Below are positions 48,193-59,809 of a stretch of 64,000 nt of DNA, piece by piece. The translations under genes and the position numbers were made by a program. Within the stretch, counting starts at the first letter, position 1, and every line of letters begins with the position of its first letter. The stretch comes from Taxillus chinensis (Eukaryota > Streptophyta > Magnoliopsida > Santalales > Loranthaceae): positions 25,672,440 through 25,736,439 of the forward strand of contig CM042089.1 of NCBI GenBank assembly GCA_023512835.1, in the 5' to 3' direction. A model generated the notes under the pieces. It searched no databases. It had not been told where the DNA came from and worked only from the letters and a program-made list of their open reading frames with translations.

Positions 48193-49522
48193 TGTTGGAT
48201 CAAACCCAGAATTTGGATAATGCTGATAAAGCCTTATGTAATTTGATCTGAGATCTTTTGTGTTTATTTGATCATTGCAGAAGGTATGTCACTAATCCAA
48301 AGATGCACTCGTGAGAGCAAAGCTAAGGACAGGATACATAATCCTGATCCGGACAAGAGTTAGTGTCGTCAAACACTTGGTAAATAACCAAGTAACAAAT
48401 ACATACGGAATAAGGAACAATCCTACGGACTAAGAACTTAAAGGATAAGTGCGGAGTAAGGAAAATAAGTGCGGAGTAAGGAAAATAAGTGCGGAGTAAG
48501 GAAAATAGATGCGGAGTAAGGAAACCAGATGCGGAGTAAGGAATCCGGACTTATTACTCGCCCGGAGTAAGGAACTTACATACGGAGTAAGGAACTTACA
48601 TGCGGAGTAAGGAACTTACATGCGGAGTAAGAAAGCGTTGACACGGAATAAGTCATCAGACTTTTCAAGACTCGCCCGGAGTAAGGAACTTACATGCGGA
48701 GTAAGGAACTTACATGCGGAGTAAGAAAGCGTTGACACGGAATAAGTCATCGGACTTTTCAAGACTCGTGCGGAGTAAGGAACTTACATGCGGAGTAAGG
48801 AACTTACATGCGGAGTAAGGAAGCGCGACACGGACTAAGGATTCCGATCTGAATAGATACGGAGTAAGCAACCACTGACACGGAGTAAGGTTCCGAGCTT
48901 CATTAACTACGGAGTAAGGAAAATTACACCGGACCAAGAAGACACTGCTCCAACTAAACCGCATTTAAAGTTATCGGCTCGTCTTTGTCCCGATGTAAGA
49001 CGAATGCATTTAGAACCAGAAGAATCTTACACGTGGATCATCCGGATATGTGGACACAACCTTAATTGTATCTCGGAACTCACAAAGACACTTATACTCT
49101 TCAAATCCAAGATCTTGAGCTCCACAATCCGCAGCGATCAAGGCATGATTACCGAGGGATAGTTAGTGCAGGAACGCATTCCGGAACTTCAAGTTCCAAG
49201 GTTGTCTCTTAGGAATGTTTTGTATAAATATTCATACTTATACTTCATGTAAAAAAAAAGTGTGTGCTCAGGCGGGTAAAAAGAGAAAAGCAACTTGGCT
49301 AGTGTGTGAGTTCATTTTTGTAAACAGAGTGTAAGAGAGTGTTTGCTTCTATTTTGTTGTAATCACCTTGTGATAATAAAACAAAATACTTCCACTATCT
49401 GGTCATCTTCCTCGAGTGATTCTATCACTTAAACTAGATAAGTCTTTGTGTCTTGAGAGAAAAGAAAGAGTTCAAATAAGAGCCTATTCACCCCCCCCCC
49501 TTTAGGCTCCAAGGGACCATCA
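48193..49522 (+). repeat. 5' LTR of the young copia element
   Basis: TGTTGGATCA ... GGGACCATCA, 1330 bases. TATA box TATAAATA at 49223-49230; AATAAAAC polyadenylation-type signal near 49374. The U3 part is filled with the CGGAGTAAGG array. Confidence 0.95.
48440..48925. repeat. CGGAGTAAGG tandem array, 5' LTR
   Basis: Short units of about 18-20 bases, (A/T)GCGGAGTAAGGAA plus a short spacer, repeat more than 15 times. Higher-order units of about 95 bases are marked by AAGAAAGCGTTGACACGG, present twice (near 48629 and 48723). The array lies upstream of the TATA box. Confidence 0.92.
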
Positions 49523-49524
49523 AG

Positions 49525-49540
49525 TGGTATCGAGCAAGTT
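49525..49540 (+). other. primer-binding site of the young copia element
   Basis: TGGTATCGAGCAAGTT two bases after the LTR. The initiator tRNA-Met complement normally starts TGGTATCAGAGC; an A is missing in the CAG. Confidence 0.88.
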
Positions 49541-49583
49541 CTACTTCGTTCTAAGTAGAGATCCCACTCTTTCAATCTCAGAA

Positions 49584-51160
49584 ATGGCCGAAGAAAGCAA
49601 GATGCTATTCAACACTCGCCTTAACTCCAGGAGGTGCACAGGAGCCCGTCCCGAATCGAAGCGGCGGTGAAAATGTCGACCCACCTCAACCCTGGCCGCC
49701 GCTTCTCAACCATGGAGTTCCGGGTTTACTCTAACGAAACCGCCCAAATTCACACCTGAGCTTTTCTCCCAGTGGAAAGCTCGCATGAAGATGTTTATGG
49801 TTTGCCATGATCATCTTATGTGGCCATGTCTTCATCAGGAGATTCCAATTCCGATGACTATCGGAGAACATGGAGTAAGGAGGCCAAAGACCGATCTTGA
49901 ACTTACCAACGATGAAAGAGCCTAGCAGTGCGCTAGTGAAAAGGCTCGGGTTATGTTACATCGTCTTTGGATTCCGAGGCTTTCCACGGACGTCCAGGGT
50001 CGCACGACAAAGAAAGTCGTTTGGGACAAACCGACAATCCTCTATGAGGGGAGTCGGTCCCAGGATGCGAGAATGTGATCTCGTACTCTCGAGTAAACTT
50101 TGAGAGTTTTAATCATAAACCGGGCGAATCACTTGAAAGCATCTATCGGAGATTCGGCAAGCTCATACTTGAACCGAAGACCGTCAATGAGCATTACTCT
50201 CAATCCCAGATCAATGACAAGTTCTTTCGCTCCTTGCCGGATCGCTACTACTCCAAACAACTCCGGATGCAATCGGACAAAACCGCGGTATGTTCCCCTT
50301 GAAGAACTATATGGAGAGCATGGACTCACGAAGTCGAGGTTTAAGTACTCGACAGAGATGAGAAAATAGCTCGGAAAGAAAAGGGGTAGCTCTCAAAGCT
50401 ACGGAATGTCTAAACATACTTGAGGAATGATGATACGGACGTATCCGACAATTCGATTCGACGAGGAGGAGGAGATAGCCCTTCTTGTTAAATCCTTTGA
50501 GCGATTCCTACGGAAAAGCAGAAAAGGGATCGAAGACGCTCATCATCATCGTTCCAACGGAAGGAGCGACCGGAGTCCGGTTCCCAGGAATGTTTCAACC
50601 GTGGGAAAACCGGTCACCGGGCCAAGGAATGCAGGTCCAAAGCAAAGGTGGCCGAGAAAAGTGACAAGGTAACTCCTCGCCGCTCCACCTCGGATAACAA
50701 GGAAGAGCAAGAGAAAGGCGTTCGTGACAAAATACATGAGTGGCTCGGAAGAAGAGGAGGAATCCTCGGATGATGAGCCGACCACTAAGCCGAACGTCCG
50801 CCTCATGGCAAATGCTTGAGGTACCTTCTATCTCTGAGCTCCTGAGTAAATTAGAATCTCTTACTATTGCATGTGATCATGAAAAGAATGAGAGACTAAT
50901 AATTACTCAAATGTACAAAGATATGGAAAGTCGGAATAAACGTCTCGAATTTACTATTAATAGACTCGAAAAGGACGTCACCGACTTCGAGGAAAGGAAG
51001 CTTGGTATCATGATCTAAGAGCTGAAAATCATTTGTTAAATACCAATCTCTCAGGCCTAAAAGTTATAGTGAAAAGACTCGAAAATGAACTGGAACAGGA
51101 AAAGGAAATAAATCGTAAGTGGCTAAAATCCGGAAATAGCCTCTACCTTTAGGGCCGACC
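49584..51160 (+). pseudogene. gag of the young copia element
   Basis: ATG at 49584 (MAEESKMLFNTRL). The capsid core is spread over frames: KARMKMFMVCHDH (near 49780), FESFNHKPGESLESIYRRFG and NDKFFRSLPDRYYSKQL (50090-50270). A CCHC zinc knuckle lies at 50591-50632, CFNRGKTGHRAKEC, where the second Cys reads Arg (CGT for TGT). A coiled-coil tail follows (LESLTIACDHEKNERLI, NRLEKDVTDFEERK; 50820-51010). At least six frame breaks. Confidence 0.82.
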
Positions 51161-51870
51161 CTGACGACATTCGAGTCAAACCTGGCCTAGGTTCGAACCA
51201 TCAACCTCCATAGCTCAAGCTACTGAGTGTCCTCCGGATTTCACTCCTAAACTAACCAACTTATATCCTGTTAGTACATCTAAACCGTTGGATGGTTTCA
51301 TTTCAGGTGGCACCATAGTATATGATCGTGGAAGCAGGGTCATTCTTGTACTTCCCAGAAAGCAGCACCCGTAACTAAAGATGAAGGGAAGGCTGCTGTA
51401 GTTAAAGCCAAAACCGTAGCACCCAAAAAGAAAGACAAGGCTAAGGCCGACGCATTTAGGGCCAAGAGCGCGTCACCCAAACGTAATGGATTAGGCCACG
51501 AGGAACAGAGTAGAAAATCAGTAAAATCTAAGAGACTGTATCCCCTGTTTGTACTTCACATTATAGTGTCTGTTCCATCTGTAGGGAAATGGGTCATTAT
51601 CACTATGAATGTTGGAGTCTATCCGATAGCTGGCTTTGTAATCAATTTCAATCAAATAAAGATCAGTTTAATAAAAGGGGTTCTTCGAGCAAAACAAAAT
51701 CTAAATCTAAAAGGAGTGTCTCTCCCAAGAAAACCCAAATAAAAGAAGCAGTTGAAACTAACAAGTTAATGTCAACATGGAAAGCTAAGAGTCCTAACAA
51801 AATCAAATCCGTAAATGTTGACAATCTCTGCTGCTCACTCTAACCGCCCGAAACAAGTTTGGGCACCAAA
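51161..51870 (+). pseudogene. Gag-protease linker with a second zinc knuckle
   Basis: Lys/Ser-rich sequence. At 51571-51612 the reading CSICREMGHYHYEC is a complete CX2CX4HX4C knuckle in one frame. The old copia element has its counterpart at 47174-47215, so two knuckles flank the Gag coiled coil in this family. Confidence 0.65.
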
Positions 51871-52290
51871 AGTGTAAACTGTTGTCTTTCAGGAGCATTT
51901 CCTGGAATGAATTGCCGGATCACTTGAAGTTAAAGATCAATCAAAGCAAGTGGATCCTTGATAGTGGATGCTCCGGACATATGACGGGTGACCAGACTCG
52001 CTTGTAGAAGTTAATGATAAACAAGGTCCATCCGTTTCATATGGCGACAACAAAGAAAGGTAAGACTCGGGTATGGCACTTTAACTAACGGCCGTGTATC
52101 AATCACTAAAGTTGCACTAGTCGAAGGTTTAAAGCATAATTTGCTAAGTGTCGATAAACTATGTGACAAAGGATTTCCTGTTTCCTTTTTGTCCAACACC
52201 TGTACGATAGAGAAAACTTATCCAGGAGATGTTAAGTTATCCAGGATCAAGAGATGGGGACATATATTCAGTGGTCTTAAGAAATAATTC
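51871..52290 (+). pseudogene. protease of the young copia element
   Basis: WILDSGCSGHMTGDQT at 51951-51998 contains the active-site DSG of copia proteases, with Asp and Gly intact. The continuation (TKKGKTRV-type, then SVDKLCDKGF near 52150) changes frame. Confidence 0.82.
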
Positions 52291-53230
52291 TTCGACTCTG
52301 TATGCTTCCTCACGAAAGCAACAGATGAAGATAGTTGGTTATGGCACAAGCGATGCGCACATTTAAATTTTAAGACTTTGTCTAAATTGGCGTCACTTGA
52401 TCTTGTCACCTGGTCTACCCAAACTCAAGTTCTCCAGAGACACTCTCGTCGAGAATGCCAACTTGGTAAACAGACCAAACACGGCTTTAAGAGCAAATCG
52501 GTTAACTCAATAACTGCTCCTCTGCAACTTCTTCATATGGACCTATGTGGTCCTATATCTCGTTTCATCACTAGTCAGTGCGAGATATACCCTTGTGGTT
52601 ATCGATGATTTCACCAGATACACATGGGTGATGTTCCTGAAATCAAAGGATCAAACTTTTGAACATCTTGTAGATCTCTTCAACTGGATAAGCAACTCAC
52701 AAGGACTGAGCATTAAATGCATCAGGAGTGATCATGGTACGAATTTGACTTTTCAGAAATGAGATCATATTGTTCGAAACAGGGCATACGACATGACTTC
52801 TCTGCTCCCCGAACCCCACAACAAAATGGGGTAGCCGAGCGCAAGAATCGAACTTTAGTTGAAGTTTGGTAGATCCATGTTAGCGGGGGGCAACGCTTCC
52901 TCTCGCCTATGGGCTGAAGTTGTGTCCATTGCCTGCTATGTTCGAAACGGAACTCTAATAAATAAATCTACCATGAAAACACCCTATGAGATGTGGAGAG
53001 GACGAAAACCTTCAATTTCACATTTCGAGCCTTTGGGTGTACTTGCTATATCCTGATAAATGGCAAAGAGACCCGAAATAAATTTGAACCAAAAATCTGA
53101 TGATGGGATTTTTTGTCGGATACTCACTTCATAGCAAGGCTTATCGGGTCTTCAATAGAAAACTTTTTAAAGTTGAAGAATCTATCCATGTAACCTTTGA
53201 TGAAGCTAATCTTGTTTGGTCAAAAGTCGG
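52291..53230 (+). pseudogene. GAG-pre-integrase and integrase of the young copia element
   Basis: SWLWHKRCAHLNFKTLSKL (near 52333) and CQLGKQTKHGF (52458 on) are the zinc-binding part. Core: LLHMDLCGPIS (near 52530; first Asp), VVIDDFTRYTWVMFLKS, KCIRSDHGTNLTF (near 52720; second Asp), and GVAERKNRTLVE (52829 on; Glu). All three catalytic residues are present but in different frames. The C-terminal part has AEVVSIACYVRNGTLINKS and TPYEMWRGRKPS, then GFFVGYSLHSKAYRVFNR (53109 on). Confidence 0.9.
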
Positions 53231-54500
53231 TCCTTCAAATTCCAATATGCAGGTCATGGACAGCAACGTCGATTACTCGAAGTTTATGAATATTCCTGGT
53301 ACACATCCTGACTGGTATCCTGACCAACCACGTGGCATCAGCGAAACACAACGAAATTTTATGGATGATGCTACGGATGACTCGACTCCGGACTACCACT
53401 TAGCTCCGGACAAACTCCTACGGATACACAAAATTCGGGGCCCCTTCAAGTTCGTCCAGGACTAGTTAACACTGGAAGAAACAGGTTGCAGAACCAACTA
53501 GTTCATCCGTACCTCTAATTACGGGCGAAGCTCAATCGGTCGATACAACTAACCACCCAACTGGAAGAGCTTCAAATTGTTCAAGATCAACCAACACATG
53601 CACGAAATTATAGATGGACCCGAAACCATCCCTCGAGATCAAGTGATTGGTGATCCTACTGTTGGTGTAAGAACAAGAGCGACCACCTCAAACATGAGTC
53701 TTTACTCATGCTTTCTATCTCAAATAGAACCAAAGGTGGTAGATGAAGCTCTTCAAGATTCAAACTGGATAGAGGCCATGCAAGAAGAGTGAATCAATTT
53801 AAGAGAAATAATGTGTGGACCTTAGTACCAAGGCCTAAGTCTCGGCAAGTCATTGGCGTTAAATGGGTGTTCCTAACAAGCTTGATACGGATGGAATAGT
53901 AATCCGGAACAAAGCCAGGACTGGTAGCCAAAGGATATCGTCAAGAAGAAGGAATAGATTATGATGAAACCTTTGCTCCGGTCGCAAGACTTGAGGCAAT
54001 CCGAATGTTTCGGCGTATGCTTCATATGAAAACTTCATAGTTTATCAAATGGACGTCAAGAGCGCATTTCGAATGGAGACCTTCAAGAGGAGGTGTATGT
54101 TGAACAACCTCCCGGCTTCATTGAACCTAAGGCAGGACATCTTGTCTACAAACTTCAAAGCTCTATATGGTTTGAAGCAAGCTCCAAGAGCCTGGTACGA
54201 CACACCTTGTCGAATTCCTACTTGCTCATAACTTCCAAAAAGGGAAGATAGACACCACCCTATTTCTACGACAAGAGAAAGGACACACTCGATCGTACAA
54301 ATACACATGGACGATATCATTTTCGGATCAACGAATCCGAAGCTTTGTGAAGAGTTTGCTAAGTTGATGACAGGCAAGTTTGAAATGAGCATGATGGGAG
54401 AACCGTCCTACTTCCTTGGAATTGAAGTCAAACAATTAAAGGAAGGAATCTTTATCAATCAGAGCTAAGTACACTCGCGATCTTATTAAGAAGTTTGGTA
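53231..54500 (+). pseudogene. reverse transcriptase of the young copia element
   Basis: RT begins near 53740 with DEALQDSNWIEAMQEE. MDVKSAF is at 54049 and ALYGLKQAPRAWYD at about 54154. The active site reads HMDD (54304-54315, in QIHMDDIIFGSTN) instead of YVDD; both Asp are kept but Tyr is His. Then MTGKFEMSMMGEPSYFLGIE (near 54367). The DEGA-like start (KWVFLTSLIRME) and the thumb are in other frames. Confidence 0.88.
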
Positions 54501-55311
54501 TGGAAGGTTCATCTCCCGTCAAAACTCCAATGCTGTCGGTGCCAAGTTAGATCCGGATGTGGACGGCATATCGATAAATGTGATCGACTACGAGGGATGA
54601 TCGGATCCTTGCTTTATCTTACAAAGAAGTCGCCCGGACATTATGTTTGCAACTTGCATTTGTGCACGATATCAGGCAAATCCCAAGGAGTCACATATGC
54701 TTCATGTAAAACGGATATTAAGGTATCTCAAAGGGACGATGAATTTGGGCCTCCTGGTACCCAAAGGAGTCCAACTTCACCTTATCCGGGTACTCGATGC
54801 CGACTTCGCTGGATGTCGCATCGACAGGAAAAGCACAAGCGGTACGTGTCGGTTTCTTGGAAATAGATTGATCTCATGGTTCAATAAGAAGCAGAATTCC
54901 GTATCAACCTCTATTGTTGAGGCGGAATATATAGTCTATTTGAAGTTGTTGCGCATGCCTACTTTGGATGCAAAGTCAACTTACGACTACGGATTCGCCA
55001 TGTCCTCTATTCCACTTTACCGTGACAACACTAGTGCAATTGCCATCAAGAACAATCCTGTCATGCATCCTAAGACGAAGCACATTGAGGTCGGGTATCA
55101 CTTCATACGCGATCATGTTCTCAAAAACCATATTTCACTGGAACATGTTGCCACTGAAGATCAATTAGCAGACATATTTACAAAGCCTCTACCGATGCGA
55201 GGTTTTCGAACTACTCTTCCGATTAGGTATGCTCGACTTCTCTGCATAGTTTCTCATTTGAGTTACCCAACAAGATATTTACTCACAGACCATGCATTGT
55301 ATGTTTCCTGA
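54501..55311 (+). pseudogene. RNase H of the young copia element
   Basis: Longest intact pol frame: HMLHVKRILRYLKGTMNLGL (54697 on), DADFAGCRIDRKSTSG (first catalytic Asp), IVEAEYIVY (Glu), LYRDNTSAIAIKNNPVMHPK (second Asp, then the His block) and TEDQLADIFTKPLP (near 55155). Ends near 55311. Confidence 0.9.
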
Positions 55312-56724
55312 AAGTAGTAGAAACTCTCTGCTGTATTGCTGATCATACTTCTTGTTCAACGGTTTCATGCTTCGATATTAATCTCAACCTCATTATGGGA
55401 GGATGCTTGCGTTTCCCGATGAAGTCGTTTAAAGCTAACATAATTGCGCTTTATATGATTTACCTCGGTCGGATTCATGATCTTCACATCCATTAATCAC
55501 CACATGACCAAAGCATGTTCATTTAGATTACTCTATTAACGTGCATAGTTGAAGAAGTGAAATGGGCTAGCTTGGAATGCCTGGTGGATGAATACACAAA
55601 CGCATTCTGATCAGCTTAAAGTATAGTTTTCTAATAAGATAGATAGTGCTGATCTACAAATTGGAACGGTCAACCGAGAGGATTGCACAATCTACGGGGG
55701 AGAAAATGCTTTATATTTTATTCAGTAATACCCCCGTATATGTCTCATGACCTTTTTCCTTGATTGTCTATCCGAGGGGGAGCTTTTCATTGAGAGGATT
55801 AAATGATCTACGGGGGAGCAGCAATGAACCCCTAATATGTCTCGGATTCTCCCTCCTCTACGCTGTTACTTCCGGATCTGACTGGACATGCTGTTTTAAA
55901 TCGAAAAAGTGGCATGTTTGGATGTATTTTCTTTCTTCAACCATGCATTTTAATCGACTAATCATCTCGCATTCTTTTAACATGTGTTCACCTTATCATT
56001 ACACACTCATGAATCCTAATGAAGCCAAATCATATGATCTTTAATTAATCTTAGCTACGCCGTTCAACGAAGACGGTTTCGCTATGTTGACCTATATGAA
56101 CCTGTGTATTCTTTATCCGACATATGCCCTAATTCGGTAATATTGATCACTTTCACATTGCGTACGTCTACTACATTCTTAGCCATGCATGAGTTCTGTT
56201 TCTTATTAGTTCGGATTATGTTGTTTTTCACTGATTATCTTCTCTAATCCGTACTAATCCTTGCCTGTTAAGCTTTTGTATTTTCGGTATATCTTTATTT
56301 AGCTACAGGTTCAGATTTTCTTTGCAACCATATTGATAAATCCAGTCCATAGTCTCGGATTTGAAGTGTTGTGGTACTTCTCTTCTCTTCGACTTATTGA
56401 CCGCAAAGGAATCTACTCTACATTCTCACCAAACTCTGTTTATGACGGACAAGGTCTATTATTCATCCAAGATACTCTTTCACGAATATTATTAACTCCG
56501 GATGAGTGTCGGCTCTTTCCTCCGGACTCCGACTTTGTTCAATTGTGACAATCCACGTATACTCATGTGTCGTATGCTTTTGAGGAGGAATAATGATGAT
56601 TCATTAAATGCCTATCTCGGGTTGCACATACACTTCTCTGGATGGCAACCAGTTGTAATCTCTACTTGGTCATGCGGTCTCCACGACATCGTTTTATTCG
56701 GAGACGCCTCGATATCCAAGACAA
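55312..56724 (+). other. spacer between pol and the env-like region
   Basis: About 1.4 kb. Only short ORFs (55760-56044, 56333-56548) with no recognised motif. A CTACGGGGGAG word recurs at about 55694 and 55812, a possible internal polypurine-like tract. Confidence 0.5.
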
Positions 56725-59648
56725 ATGACATCAACATGTCGCGCGGGTCCCCACCTCACTCCCACATTCCTAGACCCGGCTGACATTTGCGGACTCGGTC
56801 TTATATGTTCGATCATTTCTGCGAAGCACGAGTATTGCTCATTTCAAATCCCTAACCCTCTCGTTGCTCCTTCTACTCGTCAAGACCTCACCTTTCCTCT
56901 TTTCCTTCCCATCAAATCTGCAATGGCACCCCGAATCTTTCTTTCCGGTGTTAATCCTGGCCATCTCGTTGATTGGAATGCTGTCTCTCGATCCTCCGGA
57001 TTGGTTTCACCAGCTTCGCCCTCTTCTTGAAGCCTCGCACATACTCAACCTGGTCTCCAATCCCATCGATCTTCTTATCGATGACATTCTTGAGTATTAC
57101 CAACGGATTCGCCGCACCACCGATTCCATAACCTCTCATGTCCGCGGTGAATCCATCATCATCACTCCGGCGTTCTCCGCGCCGCTCTTCACCTTCCTCT
57201 TGGTGAACCACAGCGTCCGGATGCCGAACCGATGGCGGCTTCTATGGGGTGCACGACCAAAGGGAAGGAATACAAGGTGAAATCCTTCCAGGGTCGCTAT
57301 CGATGTATGGCGACTATTCTAAGTCGATGCCTACTGGCTCGCACATCCGTCCTGGACTCGGTTCCGTACGATCTTCTACCTGGCCATGTACGGCGTCTTT
57401 GAAGGTCTTCCAATGGATTGGGGGATGTTCTTATTTCGTTTGCTACAAAATGGTCTCAAAAACCATTCCTTCGGGCGCATCCTCGGCATTGTCTTCCGCA
57501 TCTTCGTCCGGACCATTTCGCCCAAGTTGATGGTGTCTCGTTTCCCTCGGCTCTTTACCTTCGTCACCTTACGCCGGACGGGAACATGACCGCTCGCTGA
57601 CCCACCTGTAGCTCTCCGCGTTCTCCCCGCCCCTGGAACAACAAGGCGGCTCGGTGGTGACCCCTCCGACGCCCAAGCCCACGAGGTCGGTTCCGCACAC
57701 CGATCCTCCCGGATTCGGTCCGTTCTTGCGCCCTCCCACTCACGGGCCTCCCGGCCAAGCGTCCGTGCTGAACCGTCCGAGGTTGCGGGGCCCTCTCGGC
57801 GCGGTGCGTCTAAAAGTCGTTTCCTCGGCCCCCTCTGCTGCTGATGTCCCCACTCCCTCCACATCCGCTATAGCCGCTGCGGTTGATACCGTTGTTGCCG
57901 TCGCCACCGCCGATGTCCTGGCGCTTCTCCAGGAAGCCCCCTTGCCTCCTCTACCTCAACCCCGAGATTACCTTAACCATCTCTCCGCCGTCACCTTAAC
58001 GGACCTCTGGTCCCGTTTCGGCCTAGCCCACACCTTTTCCATTCCCGACACCGATCTCCGGGTAATTTACACCCGCAATACCCAATCCCCGGAGACTATG
58101 ATCATCCGGAATCCTGGACCACGACTTTCTTACGCCGGCCGCCATTCCCGATGTGTCGTTCCCTACACCCTCCGGCCCAATCCCTGCTACCCGAAGTCCT
58201 TCTACCGCTAAGGCTGGACCCTCTTCTCCTGCCGCCGCGATTCCCGTGGTTGACTTGTCCGGTCAAAGCGGGTCTCTTGCTCCGGATGCCTCCGACGCTC
58301 CGGATGCCTCTGATGCTCCGGATGCTCCTGCTGCTGCTGCTACTCTCCCGGACTCCTCCGCCCACCGCACTCTTGCTCCTGTTCATGCGGGGGAGTCCTC
58401 CAAAGCTCCAGAGTTAGCACTTGGGCGTGCCTCGTTTGGCACGGTCCACTCCGATGCTTTGCTTTCCGCTCGCTGGACCGCCATGCCCACGCTCATAGTG
58501 CCCAAATTTCCGCCATCGTTGCCAAAGTTGATGCCCTCGGCGCCCAACTCCTCTCCGCCCTCACCGACTCCTCTACTTCCATTGAGCGGAAAATGGATCT
58601 TGTCGCCACCTCCGTTCATTCACTCGTCTACTTCCTTCGCGGATCCGGCGCATACGATGGCTCGTCCTCCCGTTGCTTCCCGGCGATCCGCCAAACCGGG
58701 GGAGAAAGTGTCATCCGATCCGTCTACTCCTTCTCGCCCCACAACTATCTTCCCGGACCGAGAAGCGGCCTGCCACTTCGGTGCTTCAGGGAGTTCAAAT
58801 TCCCAAACGAAGCCGCTTCTCTCAACCAAGCTCCTCTACCGCACCTCCAGCTCCTCCTCCATCCTCCTCATCCGCACTGATACCTTCCTCCCATCCTATG
58901 CGGAGTTTGACTCGTCGATGCGGATGGAAGCTTGCAAGGCAATGAAAGCCTATCGTGCGTCTTCTGTGAGAGAAGATGTCTTTCCGAAATGTATCCTTTC
59001 TCTCTGGCCGACATTCGGACTCTTTGTTCGGAGAAAGGACTCTTTACTACGGAAGACATTGACAACTTCTCGAGGGTCGCTAAGATGGAGATGAGGCCGT
59101 TTCCATCTCTTTACGAAGATGGGCACTTGTTTGAAGTTCTGCCATGTTGGAATGAGGGCTATCTTCCCGAGTGTGGAGTTAATTCAGACTTACATTGACG
59201 GAACTCGCTGAGGATAGCAAGCCATGGAAAACTCTCTCAACCATCCTCATTCCGTACGGATCATGTCGCCACACTTCATGATGGTCGTCTTCATGATTCG
59301 GTCCAAGCAGATGATTCTCATTGATTCTCATCAGATTGTGGAGCACTTTGTTAGGAAGAATCAATGGGAACCTCTGTGTCTCGGACTAACCAAGCCGTGA
59401 AGAAAGCCGGATTATATGAAGAGTTGGGTATCACACCCCTGCGTTCGACCGAGAAACTCAAGGCGACATTCCGGGGCAAGAAGCAAGTGCCACAACAAAT
59501 GGATGGAGATAGTCATGGAGCCTTTGTTTGTCATTTCATCAAATCGTTCTTAATCGTGGACAAACATTGGAGCCAACACTCCACCTTTACGATGCAGCAG
59601 ACAATGGAGCTAAGAGAGAAGGCAAAGAACTATGATCTTCAAGTATAG
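56725..59648 (+). pseudogene. env-like region of the young copia element
   Basis: Function unknown; the counterpart of the env-like gene of Sireviruses. A likely start is MAPRIFLSGVNPGHLVDWN (56923). Blocks: HILNLVSNPIDLLIDDILEY (57030 on), SIIITPAFSAPLFTFLL, MYGVFEGLPMDWGMFLFRLL (57386 on), a Pro/Ala/Ser/Thr-rich middle (57650-58900), SVREDVFPKCILS, and a C-terminal block MGTSVSRTNQAVKKAGLYEE to AKNYDLQV (59364-59648). The same blocks occur in copy 2 (23263-25560). At least five frame breaks. I see no obvious signal peptide; hydrophobic stretches near 56870-56960 might be a membrane segment. Confidence 0.65.
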
Positions 59649-59798
59649 TAAGCCTTATGTACCTTAGTGAAAAACCTGTATTAAGGCTGATTTGTATTTA
59701 GTTGCTGATTAATGAAATTGGTTGTGTTGCGTATTCGTATGATATTCTTTTGCATCGCTTACCAGATCGGATTACAAAGGGTTTGGGCATATCCATAA

Positions 59799-59809
59799 TT
59801 GGGGGAGAT
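59799..59809 (+). other. polypurine tract of the young copia element
   Basis: TTGGGGGAGA directly before the 3' LTR start TGTTGG. Confidence 0.9.

Noticed and set aside
48440..48925. CRISPR-like array
   Set aside because: Spacers are not unique and of constant length; the repeats are a minisatellite within an LTR of a plant retrotransposon.
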